Shown: positions 1 through 9,178 of the stretch, piece after piece
How the letters are laid out: the number at the start of each line of letters is the position of its first letter
How positions within the stretch are numbered: the stretch's first letter is position 1
From: Bacillota bacterium
Lineage (GTDB): Bacteria; Bacillota; Clostridia; Lachnospirales; Lachnospiraceae
Direction: 5' to 3'
NCBI GenBank assembly: GCA_023423045.1
Contig: JAFAGA010000006.1
Coordinates: forward strand, 1 to 64,000
Length of the DNA: 64,000 nucleotides
Translations under genes and position numbers: made by a program
The notes under the pieces: model-generated
Told to the model about the DNA's origin: nothing
The model's input: only the letters and a program-made list of their open reading frames with translations
Database searches by the model: none

Positions 1-79
1 GTCCTATACAAGATAACTTGAAGATCTGCAATATGAATCCGTATACCGGCTCATCTGCTGTGAATTATCCTGTCTCGCA

Positions 80-607
80 TTAATTGCGAACCTTGATTTC
101 GCTAAAACCGATCTCAACCGGCGTTTCACGTCCAAACATATCCACGCTGATTGTAACGATTTGCTTGTGTAAGTTGATTTGTTTGATAACACCGGTAGTA
201 TTCTCCCAAACTCCGGAGATAACCGTAACGGTATCACCCATTTCAAAACCAACAGAGACTTCATCATTTTCATTTTTAATTCCCATGCTGTGCATCTCTG
301 CATCAGTCAACGGAACCGGCTGTTTGGAATCGGGTCCAACGAAGCCTGTTACTCCTCTGGTATTACGAACCACATACCATACGTCATCATTCATAACCAT
401 ATGGAGTAGTACATAACCCGGAAACATCTTCTTTTGTACACGTTTCTTAACGCCGTTTTTCATTTCAATGACGTCCTGCATCGGAACAGACACTTCTAAG
501 ATCTGATCTTGGAGCTTTCTGTTTTCGATTGTCTTTTCGATGTTCGCTTTTACTTTGTTCTCATACCCCGAATAGGTGTGAACAACGTACCAATTAGCCT
601 CTGACAT
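80..607 (-). CDS. nusG: Transcription termination/antitermination factor NusG
   Basis: The 175-residue product has the NusG N-terminal (NGN) fold signature from the start (WYVVHTYSGYE) and FPGYVLL near residue 65. The C-terminal KOW domain follows from about residue 120 (GDTVTVISGVWENTTG). Known role: NusG binds RNA polymerase and links it to Rho, ribosomes or pausing signals. It is the last gene of rpmG-secE-nusG; secE ends 10 bp upstream. The start has GTGAGGAT just before ATG. Length is typical of the family. The expected downstream ribosomal genes (rplK, rplA) would lie left of the window; positions 1-79 show no gene. Confidence 0.97.
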   Translation of the reverse strand: MSEANWYVVHTYSGYENKVKANIEKTIENRKLQDQILEVSVPMQDVIEMKNGVKKRVQKKMFPGYVLLHMVMNDDVWYVVRNTRGVTGFVGPDSKQPVPLTDAEMHSMGIKNENDEVSVGFEMGDTVTVISGVWENTTGVIKQINLHKQIVTISVDMFGRETPVEIGFSEIKVRN

Positions 608-617
608 ATCCTCACCC

Positions 618-830
618 TTATCCTAAAAAGATTCCAATACCGAGTTCAATAACATAATCCAGTACGTAAATAATTAATCCCAAGATAACGGTAACACTAA
701 TGACAGCCACTGCCTGCTTTGAAAGTGCTTCTTTATCCGGCCATATAATTTTCTTAAACTCGGATTTCAAGCCTTTAAACCAGCTTTTCTTTGGAGCTTT
801 TTCGGTTGTAGTATTTGTCATCTCTCCCAT
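618..830 (-). CDS. secE: Preprotein translocase subunit SecE
   Basis: This 70-residue protein has a lysine-rich N-terminus, the family signature WFKGLKSEFKKIIWPDKEAL and one C-terminal membrane helix (about residues 40-66), the usual layout of short Gram-positive SecE. It forms the SecYEG channel with SecY and SecG. It sits between rpmG and nusG in the standard order. The first ATG has AAAGGA nine bases upstream; an internal ATG three codons later is a possible alternative start. Confidence 0.95.
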   Translation of the reverse strand: MGEMTNTTTEKAPKKSWFKGLKSEFKKIIWPDKEALSKQAVAVISVTVILGLIIYVLDYVIELGIGIFLG

Positions 831-853
831 GTTTTCTTTTCCTTTCAGATTAA

Positions 854-1003
854 TTATTTTGTCTCTTTGTGCATTGTGTGAGATCTGCAGAACTTACAAT
901 ACTTCTTTGTTTCCATTCTGTCCGGGTGTAGCTTCTTTTCCTTGGTTGTGTTGTAATTGCGTTGTTTGCAATCCGTACATGCCAATGTGATTTTTACGCG
1001 CAC
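854..1003 (-). CDS. rpmG: 50S ribosomal protein L33
   Basis: A 49-residue reading frame starts with GTG, preceded by GGAGG at 8 bases. The product begins VRVKITLACTDCKQRNY and carries two CxxC pairs (CTDC and CKFC), the zinc-ribbon form of L33. It continues with the conserved RMETKKYCKFCRSHTMHKETK-like tail. It is the first gene of the rpmG-secE-nusG operon; secE starts about 24 bp downstream. It is short and easily missed because its start is GTG. Confidence 0.93.
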   Translation of the reverse strand: MRVKITLACTDCKQRNYNTTKEKKLHPDRMETKKYCKFCRSHTMHKETK

Positions 1004-1101
1004 AATATCCACCTCCGATTTCTCTTGTAGCGCATGATCGCTTATACTTTAAGAAAAGCTTTTTTAGGCATAAAAAAAAAGCCCTCTTACTTTGCTTTTT
1101 T

Positions 1102-1130
1102 ACTATATCATACCCATGATGGTACGTCAA
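1102..1130 (-). promoter_or_regulatory. Sigma-A promoter of rpmG-secE-nusG
   Basis: On the minus strand TTGACG (1125-1130) and TATAGT (1102-1107) are separated by 17 bp, a near-consensus housekeeping promoter about 100 bp upstream of rpmG. The leader between them and the gene has a run of nine T residues after GAGGGC, whose function is not clear. Confidence 0.75.
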
Positions 1131-1209
1131 TATTTTTTTTCGTCGTTTTCCGAACTTGTATATTATATAACGAAAGATTTAAAAATGCAAGCCTATCTGA
1201 AAATTTATT

Positions 1210-1241
1210 GGGCGGGATACCGCTTTTTCTGCGTCCCGCCC
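1210..1241 (-). terminator. Hairpin downstream of the subtilase gene
   Basis: GGGCGGGA (1210-1217) pairs with TCCCGCCC (1234-1241) around a 16-base loop. On the minus strand the stem is followed by AATAAATTTT, so it may end transcription of the subtilase gene that stops at 1347. The T tract is imperfect. No gene is seen in 1131-1346. Confidence 0.5.
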
Positions 1242-1346
1242 ATAAAACACCTGATAAAATATATCTGCTGTTCTATTCAGTTTTATAAATGCGTCCGTTT
1301 TACAGCGAGCCTCTCTTGAAATATTGATACTGCGCTATCCCAGGGA

Positions 1347-3659
1347 TTATAACAGCACAGTGATCTTACATGTCGCCTTACGTCCGCTGGAGGTGCGCAA
1401 GATAATCGTTGCGGTTCCCTCCTTGAGTGCCGTTATTTTGCCGCCCGTCGTTACGGACGCTACCTTCTCATCCGAAGAAGTATAGGTGATCCGGTCAGTG
1501 GAATAGCTTGGCGTAAGATAGGCTAAAAGGGTGTATGTATCGTCTACATGCATTGTCCTTTTGGTTTTGGCCGGTTTCATCGCTGTGGATTTCACGGTCT
1601 GGACAGTTATGGTTTTGACTGACATATTGCCCCGGTTATCAATTCCGAAAATAGTATATACGCCATCCTTTGCCACCTTGAAAGATGCCTTGCCCTTTTC
1701 TGTCTTCAACTCAATTCCCGCCTTTTCCGGAAGGAATTCCTGCGCCTTTCTCTTCCCCGGCATATACTTCAGCCTTCTGATACCGCTTTGCGGGTCGCTG
1801 ATTCGTACCGTTACCGTTCTGGCAGAATAATTATCTGCGACGGTATAAGCCACACTAAGCTTCGGCCCGGTGATATCCTCCAGAACCTCATATACCTGAA
1901 CCATCTCATTGCCCGCATAATCGGAGGCATAGAAGGTATATTTTCCAGCCTTGGATAACCTAAGTCTGCTCTCTTCCAGCACAGAGCCGCTCATACCTCT
2001 GGCAAAATCCTCTGCCGACTTCTCTCCCGAGCTCCAACGCACCACCCGGACACCTGAGCCGCCTGCATCTTCTGCACCTACCAATACCAGCATATCGCTG
2101 CCCTCATAGCTTGTATTAATGGAGAGAAGCGGTGCCTGTGTATCCTGCTCCAGGGAGCCTGCCGCCAGCAGGGCCTGGTATGCGCTGGGTATTCCGGCAT
2201 ATCTGAGCTGCTTCTCCAGCTTTGGCAGGGGCTTAATGTTCTCCAGTATGGTATTCCTGACCTCAGAGGGATAGATATGATCGCTGTAGGCATAGAGCAA
2301 TGCGGCTACTGCCGACACCTGGGGTGCCGCCATGGATGATCCGCTCATGGAGCTGTAATTGCCTACAATCGTACTTAAGATATCCTCGCCCGGCGCGGCC
2401 AGATCCACCGTGTTCGAACCGTAATTGGACAATCCGGTCAGTTCTCCCGCTGAATCAACAAAGGTGACAGAGATCAGATTATCAAGTTTCAGACTTGCCG
2501 GATACACCGGTGCATTATTGTTATCATCCCCTGTATTGCCGGCGGCGGCAATAAACAGCATATCCGACTCCTTCATTACCTGCTCCAGAGAAGCCGTATA
2601 AGAGGAAGTTCCCCAGCTCAAATTGCAGATATCCGCTCCCATCCTGGTGGCATACTTCACAGCTTCCACTGCCGATGCCAGATTACCGGTGCCTTTCGGC
2701 CCTCCGTTGATTTTCAGGGACATTATTTTAACGTCAACTTTCGATGCCACACCCGCAATACCTATTCCGTTATCCAGGGTAGCACCAATGATTCCTGCCA
2801 CATGCGTTCCATGATCATCATTATCTTCATTGGAGGCAATATTCATCTTTAATTTATCCGAGTAGCTGTAATGACAGACTGTGGCATCATCATTGTAGAA
2901 ATCCCAGCCATAGACATCATCCACATATCCGTTATTGTCATTATCAATGTTATCTCCTGGAATTTCACCCGGGTTAATCCACATGTGCCCGGCAAGATCA
3001 GGATGGTTATAATCCACACCGGTATCGATAACCGCGACAATTACCTCTTTCCGCTCCGGCGGGTTGTTTTCCAACAGCTCCCAGGCTTGTATCACATCCA
3101 TGTCCATACCCTTAACCGCCGGCTTATTCATCCGTCCGATCTCCGATACATAGATGTAATGTCCGGGATTACTAATTGCCCATTGGGCATCCGCATAGGT
3201 GTCATTGCTGAAGCCAAGAGAAGAAACCGATACATTTCCCTGTACCTGGGCAACTTTGTCCTCCTGCCTCAGGCTATTTAATATATCATTAAAATAGGAA
3301 CTGTCCTTCACACGGAAAAGAGCATAATCATCAATATGCTTTATAACTTGTATCCGCCCCTCATACCGCGCCGCATATCCATCCAGCTCCTGCGGGGATA
3401 TCTCCTGCTCAAATATCGCAACAATTTCTCCGCCTGCTTCGTTATATGCCCGGAGCTCTCTTTGATCCTTAAGGCTCAGATAGAAGACAGCAACCGCTGA
3501 TACTGCCAGCAGCACGGTGAATATAACCTTATCAAGGAAGTCTCCCGATTCTTTATGCGGACGAATGGACTTGCCTGATGAGGTTATGAGCAAGCAGCGC
3601 AGCGGATTGCATCTATCTTTTTTATTCTGTTTATGTAATTTGAACTTTATTCTTTTCAT
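1347..3659 (-). CDS. Membrane-anchored subtilisin-like serine protease (S8) with Ig-like C-terminus
   Basis: The 770-residue protein has a basic cytoplasmic N-terminus and one membrane helix at about residues 44-62. A pro-region follows, then a complete S8 domain with Asp212 (VIDTGVDYNHPD), His283 (DDHGTHVAG) and Ser442 (SGSSMAAP). The region 500-690 looks like repeated beta-sandwich domains. The last 80 residues match the bacterial Ig-like group 2 pattern (SSDEKVASVTTGGKI). It probably acts outside the cell, tethered to the membrane. The chosen ATG at 3659 has GGAG at 8 bases; an upstream in-frame ATG at 3683 lacks a good site. It is divergent from the AraC-type gene, with a perfect palindrome between them. 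Substrate is unknown. Confidence 0.88.
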   Translation of the reverse strand: MKRIKFKLHKQNKKDRCNPLRCLLITSSGKSIRPHKESGDFLDKVIFTVLLAVSAVAVFYLSLKDQRELRAYNEAGGEIVAIFEQEISPQELDGYAARYEGRIQVIKHIDDYALFRVKDSSYFNDILNSLRQEDKVAQVQGNVSVSSLGFSNDTYADAQWAISNPGHYIYVSEIGRMNKPAVKGMDMDVIQAWELLENNPPERKEVIVAVIDTGVDYNHPDLAGHMWINPGEIPGDNIDNDNNGYVDDVYGWDFYNDDATVCHYSYSDKLKMNIASNEDNDDHGTHVAGIIGATLDNGIGIAGVASKVDVKIMSLKINGGPKGTGNLASAVEAVKYATRMGADICNLSWGTSSYTASLEQVMKESDMLFIAAAGNTGDDNNNAPVYPASLKLDNLISVTFVDSAGELTGLSNYGSNTVDLAAPGEDILSTIVGNYSSMSGSSMAAPQVSAVAALLYAYSDHIYPSEVRNTILENIKPLPKLEKQLRYAGIPSAYQALLAAGSLEQDTQAPLLSINTSYEGSDMLVLVGAEDAGGSGVRVVRWSSGEKSAEDFARGMSGSVLEESRLRLSKAGKYTFYASDYAGNEMVQVYEVLEDITGPKLSVAYTVADNYSARTVTVRISDPQSGIRRLKYMPGKRKAQEFLPEKAGIELKTEKGKASFKVAKDGVYTIFGIDNRGNMSVKTITVQTVKSTAMKPAKTKRTMHVDDTYTLLAYLTPSYSTDRITYTSSDEKVASVTTGGKITALKEGTATIILRTSSGRKATCKITVLL

Positions 3660-3734
3660 AATATTATCTCCACTGCCATACATAACCTTTTGTTAGTTTA
3701 ATCCTATGCCCTGTTATTGGCATTTCTGTGGCAG

Positions 3735-3758
3735 AATTATAACAAATTTGTTATAATT
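3735..3758. promoter_or_regulatory. Perfect 24-bp palindrome between divergent genes
   Basis: AATTATAACAAA is followed directly by its exact reverse complement. It lies between the subtilase gene (minus) and the AraC-type regulator (plus) and contains TATAAT on each strand. It could be an operator for the divergent pair or a shared promoter core; no matching -35 boxes stand out. Confidence 0.5.
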
Positions 3759-3914
3759 ATTAATTAATATTATATTACCGTTGGTGGTGCATTTTTTACT
3801 AATACGTGCTATACTTATATAAATGATTCATGTATCAGGGGTACCAAGGGTGCCGTTCTGATAGAAATACCTTTAGGAAGCACTCTATTGTCACAGTTAA
3901 ATGGAGGTGTGCTT

Positions 3915-5174
3915 ATGAACAATTCCAACAATCAATTAGGATTTGCAGATCCAAAGGATTTCTGGGATAGCCTGCATTTGGATATTCTGGCTTCCAGTCA
4001 GAAACTCTCCCGGAATGATTATCGTTCTTTTATTGAAAGAAGCTTTGTATTTTCCATGTTCTTTCGAGGCTGCCATCCTCTGGAGCTTCTCGGTTTCCGC
4101 AACTTTTTAGAAATCCGCGAGAACGGCTACTGCCTCATACTGGATCTGCCTGAATCCCAGCAATCCGGCATGAATGAGGAAGCTGCGGATGAATTGGAAA
4201 TCTATCATTATATACATAGTCTGTTTCCTGACCACCGCCTGTATATCGGCCCCCTGATTACCAACCGCATCTGCATTCTGGTGACCACGGATGCCCCTCT
4301 TCCGGATCACCGGATACAAAGCCTTGCATTAAGCGAAGAACTGCAGGCAGCCTTAAAGCGGAGATTCCAGCGCAGCTCCTCCATCGGTATCGGGAGCCAG
4401 CAAAATATCAGCGCAATCTATACATCCTTTATTGATGCGCTCTCAGCCCTGTACTTCCGGCATTTGGAGCAGATCATTTATTATCAGGACACGGAGCTTA
4501 CCTCCTCCGACCCCCATTTTGACTATTTGCTGGCCGAAAAGCATTTGGTAGAGGCAATCCGCCTGCGCAAGGCGGATGCCTATGATTACTTCGGTTTGAT
4601 TATGGATTGGGTGCGTAATTTCAGCGATGATATGAAGAGAGACAAGATCCTTGAGATTTTGATATTATCCAATCATTCTATGAGGTTGGACAGCCAGGCT
4701 GAGATGAAGTTCATAAATTATACCGGATTTGCCAAGGAACTCATGGAGTTGGAGGGAGATGCGCTCATCGAGTGTGCCTATAAGAACTTTATTCTCATCA
4801 CAAACCATGTAAAACCTCAAAGCAATATTGATTATTCCAACCATATTGTCAAGGCTACAAGGGAATACCTGGAACAGCATTACTGCGAGGATATCTCCCT
4901 GGAGGACGTGGCGGAACAGGTGAATATCAGTCCCCAGTATTTCAGCAAGCTGATTAAGAAGACCACGGGCTTTAACTTTATTGACTGGCTCTCCATGCTG
5001 CGCGTAAAGAAAGCAAAGGAACTGCTGACCAATTCCAATTTAACAGTAAAAGAAGTATGCTTTATGGTGGGATACAAGGATCCCAATTACTTCAGCCGAA
5101 TCTTCAAGAAGCGGATCGGCATCACTCCCAGTGAGTATGTAAAAACCAGCTCTTATTTTAACAATAAGAGCTGA
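3915..5174 (+). CDS. AraC-family (YesN-type) transcriptional regulator
   Basis: The 419-residue protein ends in a double helix-turn-helix AraC domain. Helix regions include ISLEDVAEQVNISPQYFSKL, and the family signature at the end is VCFMVGYKDPNYFSRIFKKRIGITPSEY. The roughly 310-residue N-terminal part is an unclassified sensory region, typical of long clostridial regulators that accompany sugar transporters or kinases. No histidine kinase or transporter is adjacent. The ATG at 3915 has GGAGG at 7 bases; a TTG 27 bp upstream is less likely. The 3' end overlaps the convergent FliD-like gene by 17 bp. Confidence 0.88.
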   Translation: MNNSNNQLGFADPKDFWDSLHLDILASSQKLSRNDYRSFIERSFVFSMFFRGCHPLELLGFRNFLEIRENGYCLILDLPESQQSGMNEEAADELEIYHYIHSLFPDHRLYIGPLITNRICILVTTDAPLPDHRIQSLALSEELQAALKRRFQRSSSIGIGSQQNISAIYTSFIDALSALYFRHLEQIIYYQDTELTSSDPHFDYLLAEKHLVEAIRLRKADAYDYFGLIMDWVRNFSDDMKRDKILEILILSNHSMRLDSQAEMKFINYTGFAKELMELEGDALIECAYKNFILITNHVKPQSNIDYSNHIVKATREYLEQHYCEDISLEDVAEQVNISPQYFSKLIKKTTGFNFIDWLSMLRVKKAKELLTNSNLTVKEVCFMVGYKDPNYFSRIFKKRIGITPSEYVKTSSYFNNKS

Positions 5175-6435
5175 AGAATAATCCGCTGTACATTGATGTC
5201 ACATAAGGGTTAGCATAGTTCTTACCCTCCGTATTGGGATAGGTAACTATGATTTTATCCAAATATTCCATCGGATTTATTGCAATGGCCTCTGCTTTAT
5301 CTGCAAGCCTTGCGATAAATCCGTTTTCTCTTGTAAAAAGGCTCTTCATCCCACCATCCCGGGCCGCCATAACTGCCAAAGGATCCTTCAGGGACAGGTA
5401 GCCATTCTCATCTGCCTCTATCCCGCAAGCCTCCAATTCCTCATGAGAGAACTTCTCCAGGCTTTTCATCTCACCCAATAGCTTTGAAGCACGGTAATGA
5501 TCCCAATTCTCCCTGGTACGGTTATGGGCAAGACGGATTAAGCCGTTATAGGTATCTAATACGGCTTCCACCTCTGATAATATTTTTCTATCGTCAGGGA
5601 TAATTTCAACGGTTACCGGCCCGCGGCTGGTGGTGTTCAGAGTAATTTGAAGCTTCCCTTCCAGGTTAAAGGCATTGGTGGCCGTCTGCCGGCTGACCCC
5701 ATTAATACTGAACTGAGCCTGGGAAGCCTTCTTTTCTATCCGGTCCATCCCAAAGTAATCCACGACTCCGGTCCGGTAACTCTCCGCATCTGAGAATTGA
5801 AAAGTCCCGGCTTTATTATTTCCCGCCTGCTCCGATATGAGCACAAGCCTGCCATAGCCTTCCCTGCTGCCTGCTTCTACCTCCGCCCTGATGCCCGGTA
5901 CCGTCAGATTCAGATACTTTTCCATCTCTTCCAGGGCTTCCTGGTTCTCCATGCGTCTCTCATGCTGATAAACAAGCTTTCTGGTTTCATCCCCCACCTT
6001 TGCATAGAATTCATAGCTTCCCGGGGGCAACCCCTGGGACACCAGCAATAGCTCCTTCCCGGAATTGGTCTGGGAAGATGCAAGAGAATCTACCTCAAAG
6101 GTCATAGTATCCGGCAGGCCCTGTGTATCATCCTCCAGCAGCCTGGCCCACAGCACCCCTTCATCACTGATGCTGACCGCTTTGACTTCCCAGACATAGT
6201 TCTCCTCACGGGACATTCCTGTCAGCCTGTTCTTCATCTCAAGAGCTGCCTCCTTAATCCCAATGGTGTACTCCTGATTTTCTTTCGACAGATTCACCTT
6301 ATAGAGAGGAGAGCGCTTGCTTAGATCCACGATACTATGATATACCCTTTTTAATTCGCTTCTTTTATGAGCCGGATACATTACTTCCCTTTTAATCGGG
6401 TAGCTTTCCAGCAGATAATTATAAACCGATGCCAA
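5158..6435 (-). CDS. FliD-like (flagellar hook-associated protein 2-like) protein
   Basis: This 425-residue protein has a central segment like FliD: FSINGVSRQTATNAF, GKLQITLNTTSRGPVTVEI and VEAVLDTYNGLIRLAHN, corresponding to the capping-protein motif ending in a (V/L)xxYNxL helix. It lacks a clear FliD N-terminus and other flagellar genes are not nearby. The TTG start at 6435 is supported by GGGGAGG at about 7 bases. It lies downstream of the LacI-type gene in the same direction, with a hairpin in the 72-bp gap. It may be a filament-associated or adhesin-like relative; true capping function is not established. Confidence 0.55.
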   Translation of the reverse strand: MASVYNYLLESYPIKREVMYPAHKRSELKRVYHSIVDLSKRSPLYKVNLSKENQEYTIGIKEAALEMKNRLTGMSREENYVWEVKAVSISDEGVLWARLLEDDTQGLPDTMTFEVDSLASSQTNSGKELLLVSQGLPPGSYEFYAKVGDETRKLVYQHERRMENQEALEEMEKYLNLTVPGIRAEVEAGSREGYGRLVLISEQAGNNKAGTFQFSDAESYRTGVVDYFGMDRIEKKASQAQFSINGVSRQTATNAFNLEGKLQITLNTTSRGPVTVEIIPDDRKILSEVEAVLDTYNGLIRLAHNRTRENWDHYRASKLLGEMKSLEKFSHEELEACGIEADENGYLSLKDPLAVMAARDGGMKSLFTRENGFIARLADKAEAIAINPMEYLDKIIVTYPNTEGKNYANPYVTSMYSGLFFSSYC

Positions 6436-6471
6436 ACAAGCACCTCCCCCCGAGCCGTTTCGCTCCCATGT

Positions 6472-6490
6472 CTGACCGGCATCCGGTCAG
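6472..6490. other. 8-bp stem hairpin between lacI-type and FliD-like genes
   Basis: CTGACCGG and CCGGTCAG form a stem with a 3-base loop. There is no T tract on the minus strand, so it is not a classical terminator for the regulator gene; it may be an operator or an attenuating hairpin. Confidence 0.35.
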
Positions 6491-6507
6491 GCAGAAAAAG
6501 CTGCGGC

Positions 6508-7521
6508 TTAATTTATCTTTCTTACTGAATTGCCGATAAGCAGGGTCTGCTTTATAAATACGGTATCCGGAGCCGCTTGCGGCTGCCGCTCAATCAGCCG
6601 GATCAGGTTTTTGGCCGCCTCCCTGCCGATGTTCTCCATGTCCTGCTTTACCGTGGTTAATCTCATACCGATGAATTGCCGCAAATCCATTCCGTCATAC
6701 CCTGCTACGGAAATATCCTTCACCGGATGCAATCCATTGCGCCGGATAGCGCTTACCACTCCCGCCGCCGACACATCATCCGGAGCTATGATACAGGTTG
6801 GCCGGTCCGGCAGCCGAAGAAGCTTCATCGCCTGATCCTGTGCCGACAGGCTGCTGCGGTATCTGCTCTCCCTCAAAAATCCTACCGGAACCTTGGTACC
6901 TGCCTCTTCCATTGCATCCACAAAACCGTCAATCCGGTTTCTGGTGACCAGGCAGGGAACTCCGTAGATAAACGCTACCTTCCTGTGCCCCTGGCTAAGG
7001 ATAAAATTAGTGAGCTGCTTCATTCCTCCGTAATTATCCGAGATTATGGAATAAGCCTTCTGAAAGGAATAATCTATGGTCACCGCCGGAAACCCGCTGT
7101 TTACCAGCTTCACTGCTTCCCCGTCCTGTTCGTAATCCGCGCAAACGACGCATATTCCGTCAAAATGCCGGTATCGGCAATGTTCCAGGTAGGTCATCTT
7201 TCTTTTACCGATATTGTTTTCGATAAAGGTGATATTATAACCGTTCAGGGCTGCTTCCTCCCTGAAGGCGTCTAAAACATGTGCAAAATATTCATTCTTC
7301 AGCCCTAAATCAGTTAATGTATGAAAAAGGACACCGATATTATACGTCCTTTTCAGCTTGAGCGCCCTGGCATTGGCATTAGGGAAATACCCCATCTCAT
7401 TGGCCGCCTTAATGATTAAATTCCTAGTTCTGTCGCTGATATCCGAATACCCGTTCAATGCCTTACTCACAGTTGAGACCGATACCCCGCAGCGCTCAGA
7501 CAGTTCCTGAATTGTAGCCAT
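6508..7521 (-). CDS. LacI-family transcriptional regulator
   Basis: The 337-residue protein has the LacI helix-turn-helix and hinge at its start (TIQELSERCGVSVSTVSKALNGY; ANARALKL). A periplasmic-binding-protein-like effector domain follows, including GVLFHTLTD and VAGYDGMDLRQFI. It should repress sugar-use genes in response to a small ligand. The ATG at 7521 is preceded by GGTGG; an ATG five codons upstream has poor spacing. No sugar genes adjoin it in the window, so its target may lie elsewhere or be its own gene. Confidence 0.9.
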   Translation of the reverse strand: MATIQELSERCGVSVSTVSKALNGYSDISDRTRNLIIKAANEMGYFPNANARALKLKRTYNIGVLFHTLTDLGLKNEYFAHVLDAFREEAALNGYNITFIENNIGKRKMTYLEHCRYRHFDGICVVCADYEQDGEAVKLVNSGFPAVTIDYSFQKAYSIISDNYGGMKQLTNFILSQGHRKVAFIYGVPCLVTRNRIDGFVDAMEEAGTKVPVGFLRESRYRSSLSAQDQAMKLLRLPDRPTCIIAPDDVSAAGVVSAIRRNGLHPVKDISVAGYDGMDLRQFIGMRLTTVKQDMENIGREAAKNLIRLIERQPQAAPDTVFIKQTLLIGNSVRKIN

Positions 7522-7644
7522 GAATTTTCCACCCATTCCTTTATCTTATCCTATGTATCAATTGAATCCATTTTATAGCATTTATTACTAACAATCAAGT
7601 AGGACGTAGGACCGTATTTAGACAAATAATGTTGCATTTGGCAT

Positions 7645-7696
7645 AAAAAATGCATACAGGAAGTCTTTTGTACCAACAGCCTTCCTGTATGCATTC
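7645..7696 (-). terminator. Rho-independent terminator of the rnf operon
   Basis: AATGCATACAGGAAG and its complement CTTCCTGTATGCATT form a long perfect stem around a loop of about 20 bases. On the minus strand it is followed by six T residues. It lies 18 bp beyond the rnfB stop codon. Confidence 0.85.
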
Positions 7697-7713
7697 TATT
7701 ATCTCTCAGCTTA

Positions 7714-8580
7714 CTATGCCGACTTTACCTCGATCACCTTTACCGGACATACCACCGCACATTTGCCGCAATTGGTACACTTGCTGTAATCGATATAGGC
7801 CAGATTATCCTCCACATGGATTGCATCAAACTCGCAGGCCTTTACACAGAGCTTGCAGCCGATACAGCCGGCAGAGCAGGCCGCCTTTACATCCTTGCCC
7901 TTCTCCGGGGAGCTGCAGGTCACCAGGTGCCTTGCCGCTGCGGGAACCAGCTCAATCAACCGGTTCGGACACTGGGCCACGCAGGTGCTGCAGCCGGTGC
8001 ACTTTTCCTTATCCACTACTGCAATGCCATCCTTGATATGGATCGCATCAAAGGCACAAACCCTGACACAGGAGCCAAAGCCCATACAGCCATAAGAACA
8101 CTTCTTATTGCCCTTACCGGGAACCGCAGCAGCCTTATTGCAATCATTAACACCGTAATATTCATACTTAACCTGGGTTTTATCACAGGTTCCCGCACAT
8201 TTTACATAAGCGACCTTTTGCTCGGTCTCTTCGACGGAAGTTCCCATGACTTCAGCAATCTGGCCGTGGGCCTCCCGGCTGGCTACCGGGCAGGCATTGG
8301 CCGGAGCTTCTCCCTTGGCTATGGCTGCGGCTAATCCGTCACAGCCGGGATATCCGCAGCCCCCGCAATTGGCCCCGGGCAGCAGCTCCCGCACAAGAAG
8401 CTCTCTCTCATCCTGCTTTACCGCGAAGGTCTTGGCCGCAAAGCCAAGAAACAGTCCGATAAATAAGCCGACACCGGCAACAATTGCGGTGGCAACCATT
8501 ACTCCCTGAAGGCTGAACACGGCATATACCTTCGTTATCTCAGGAAGGAAAGCATTCTGTATTATATTCTGAATTAACAT
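7714..8580 (-). CDS. rnfB: Rnf complex iron-sulfur subunit RnfB
   Basis: The 288-residue protein has an N-terminal membrane helix (about residues 18-40) and the RnfB-type cluster motif CGGCGYPGCDGLAAA. The C-terminal part carries several ferredoxin cluster motifs (CMGFGSCVRVC, CTGCSTCVAQCP, CIGCKLCVKAC, CTNCGKCAVVCP). RnfB is thought to pass ferredoxin electrons into the sodium- or proton-pumping Rnf complex. The start at 8580 is chosen because GAGGGGG lies 8 bases upstream; an upstream start would overlap rnfA. It is the last gene of the operon. Confidence 0.95.
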   Translation of the reverse strand: MLIQNIIQNAFLPEITKVYAVFSLQGVMVATAIVAGVGLFIGLFLGFAAKTFAVKQDERELLVRELLPGANCGGCGYPGCDGLAAAIAKGEAPANACPVASREAHGQIAEVMGTSVEETEQKVAYVKCAGTCDKTQVKYEYYGVNDCNKAAAVPGKGNKKCSYGCMGFGSCVRVCAFDAIHIKDGIAVVDKEKCTGCSTCVAQCPNRLIELVPAAARHLVTCSSPEKGKDVKAACSAGCIGCKLCVKACEFDAIHVEDNLAYIDYSKCTNCGKCAVVCPVKVIEVKSA

Positions 8581-8599
8581 ATCATTTTCCCCCTCTGCT

Positions 8600-9172
8600 C
8601 TATAGACCTGCAAATCCGAAGAATGCCATAGCCATCAGACCTGCTGTGATTAATACGATGGGTGAACCCTGAAAGGATTTGGTAACATCATTATACTCAA
8701 TCCTCTCACGAATTCCTGCCATAATTATAATGGCAATGGTGAAGCCGACGCTGGTTCCAATGCCGTTAATGATACTGGAAAGCAGATCATATTTCTCCGT
8801 AACATTAATCAGCGCCACACCAAGCACCGCACAGTTAGTGGTAATCAAAGGAAGATACACACCCAGGGCACTGTAAAGCGCACGGCTGTATTTCTTCAGT
8901 ACCAGCTCCACAAACTGTACAAGACATGCGATTACCAAAATAAAGACAATCGTCTGAAGATATCCCATATCCAGGGGTGCCAAAAGCTTCGTGTAAATCA
9001 GGCTGCATAATACAGAGGCAGCCGTCATAACAAAGATTACAGCCGCTCCCATGCCCGCTGCCGTATTGGTCTTCTTTGATACGCCCAAAAACGGACACAA
9101 GCCAAGGAATTGACTCAAGACAACATTATTTACAAGGGCAGAGCCGACAATAATCATTACAAGTTCCTTCAT
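8600..9172 (-). CDS. rnfA: Rnf complex membrane subunit RnfA
   Basis: The 190-residue protein consists of six predicted membrane helices. It has RnfA signatures such as NNVVLSQFLGLCPFLGVSKK near the N-terminus and TNCAVLGVALIN mid-protein; the conserved cysteines in these helices hold a buried iron-sulfur cluster in known Rnf complexes. It follows rnfE with a 6-bp gap and has AAGGAGG 11 bases before its ATG. Confidence 0.96.
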   Translation of the reverse strand: MKELVMIIVGSALVNNVVLSQFLGLCPFLGVSKKTNTAAGMGAAVIFVMTAASVLCSLIYTKLLAPLDMGYLQTIVFILVIACLVQFVELVLKKYSRALYSALGVYLPLITTNCAVLGVALINVTEKYDLLSSIINGIGTSVGFTIAIIIMAGIRERIEYNDVTKSFQGSPIVLITAGLMAMAFFGFAGL

Positions 9173-9178
9173 CTAAAA

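Noticed and set aside
894..1130. 78-residue minus-strand frame over the rpmG region
   Set aside because: It is in another frame than the clear L33 gene and has no ribosome site.
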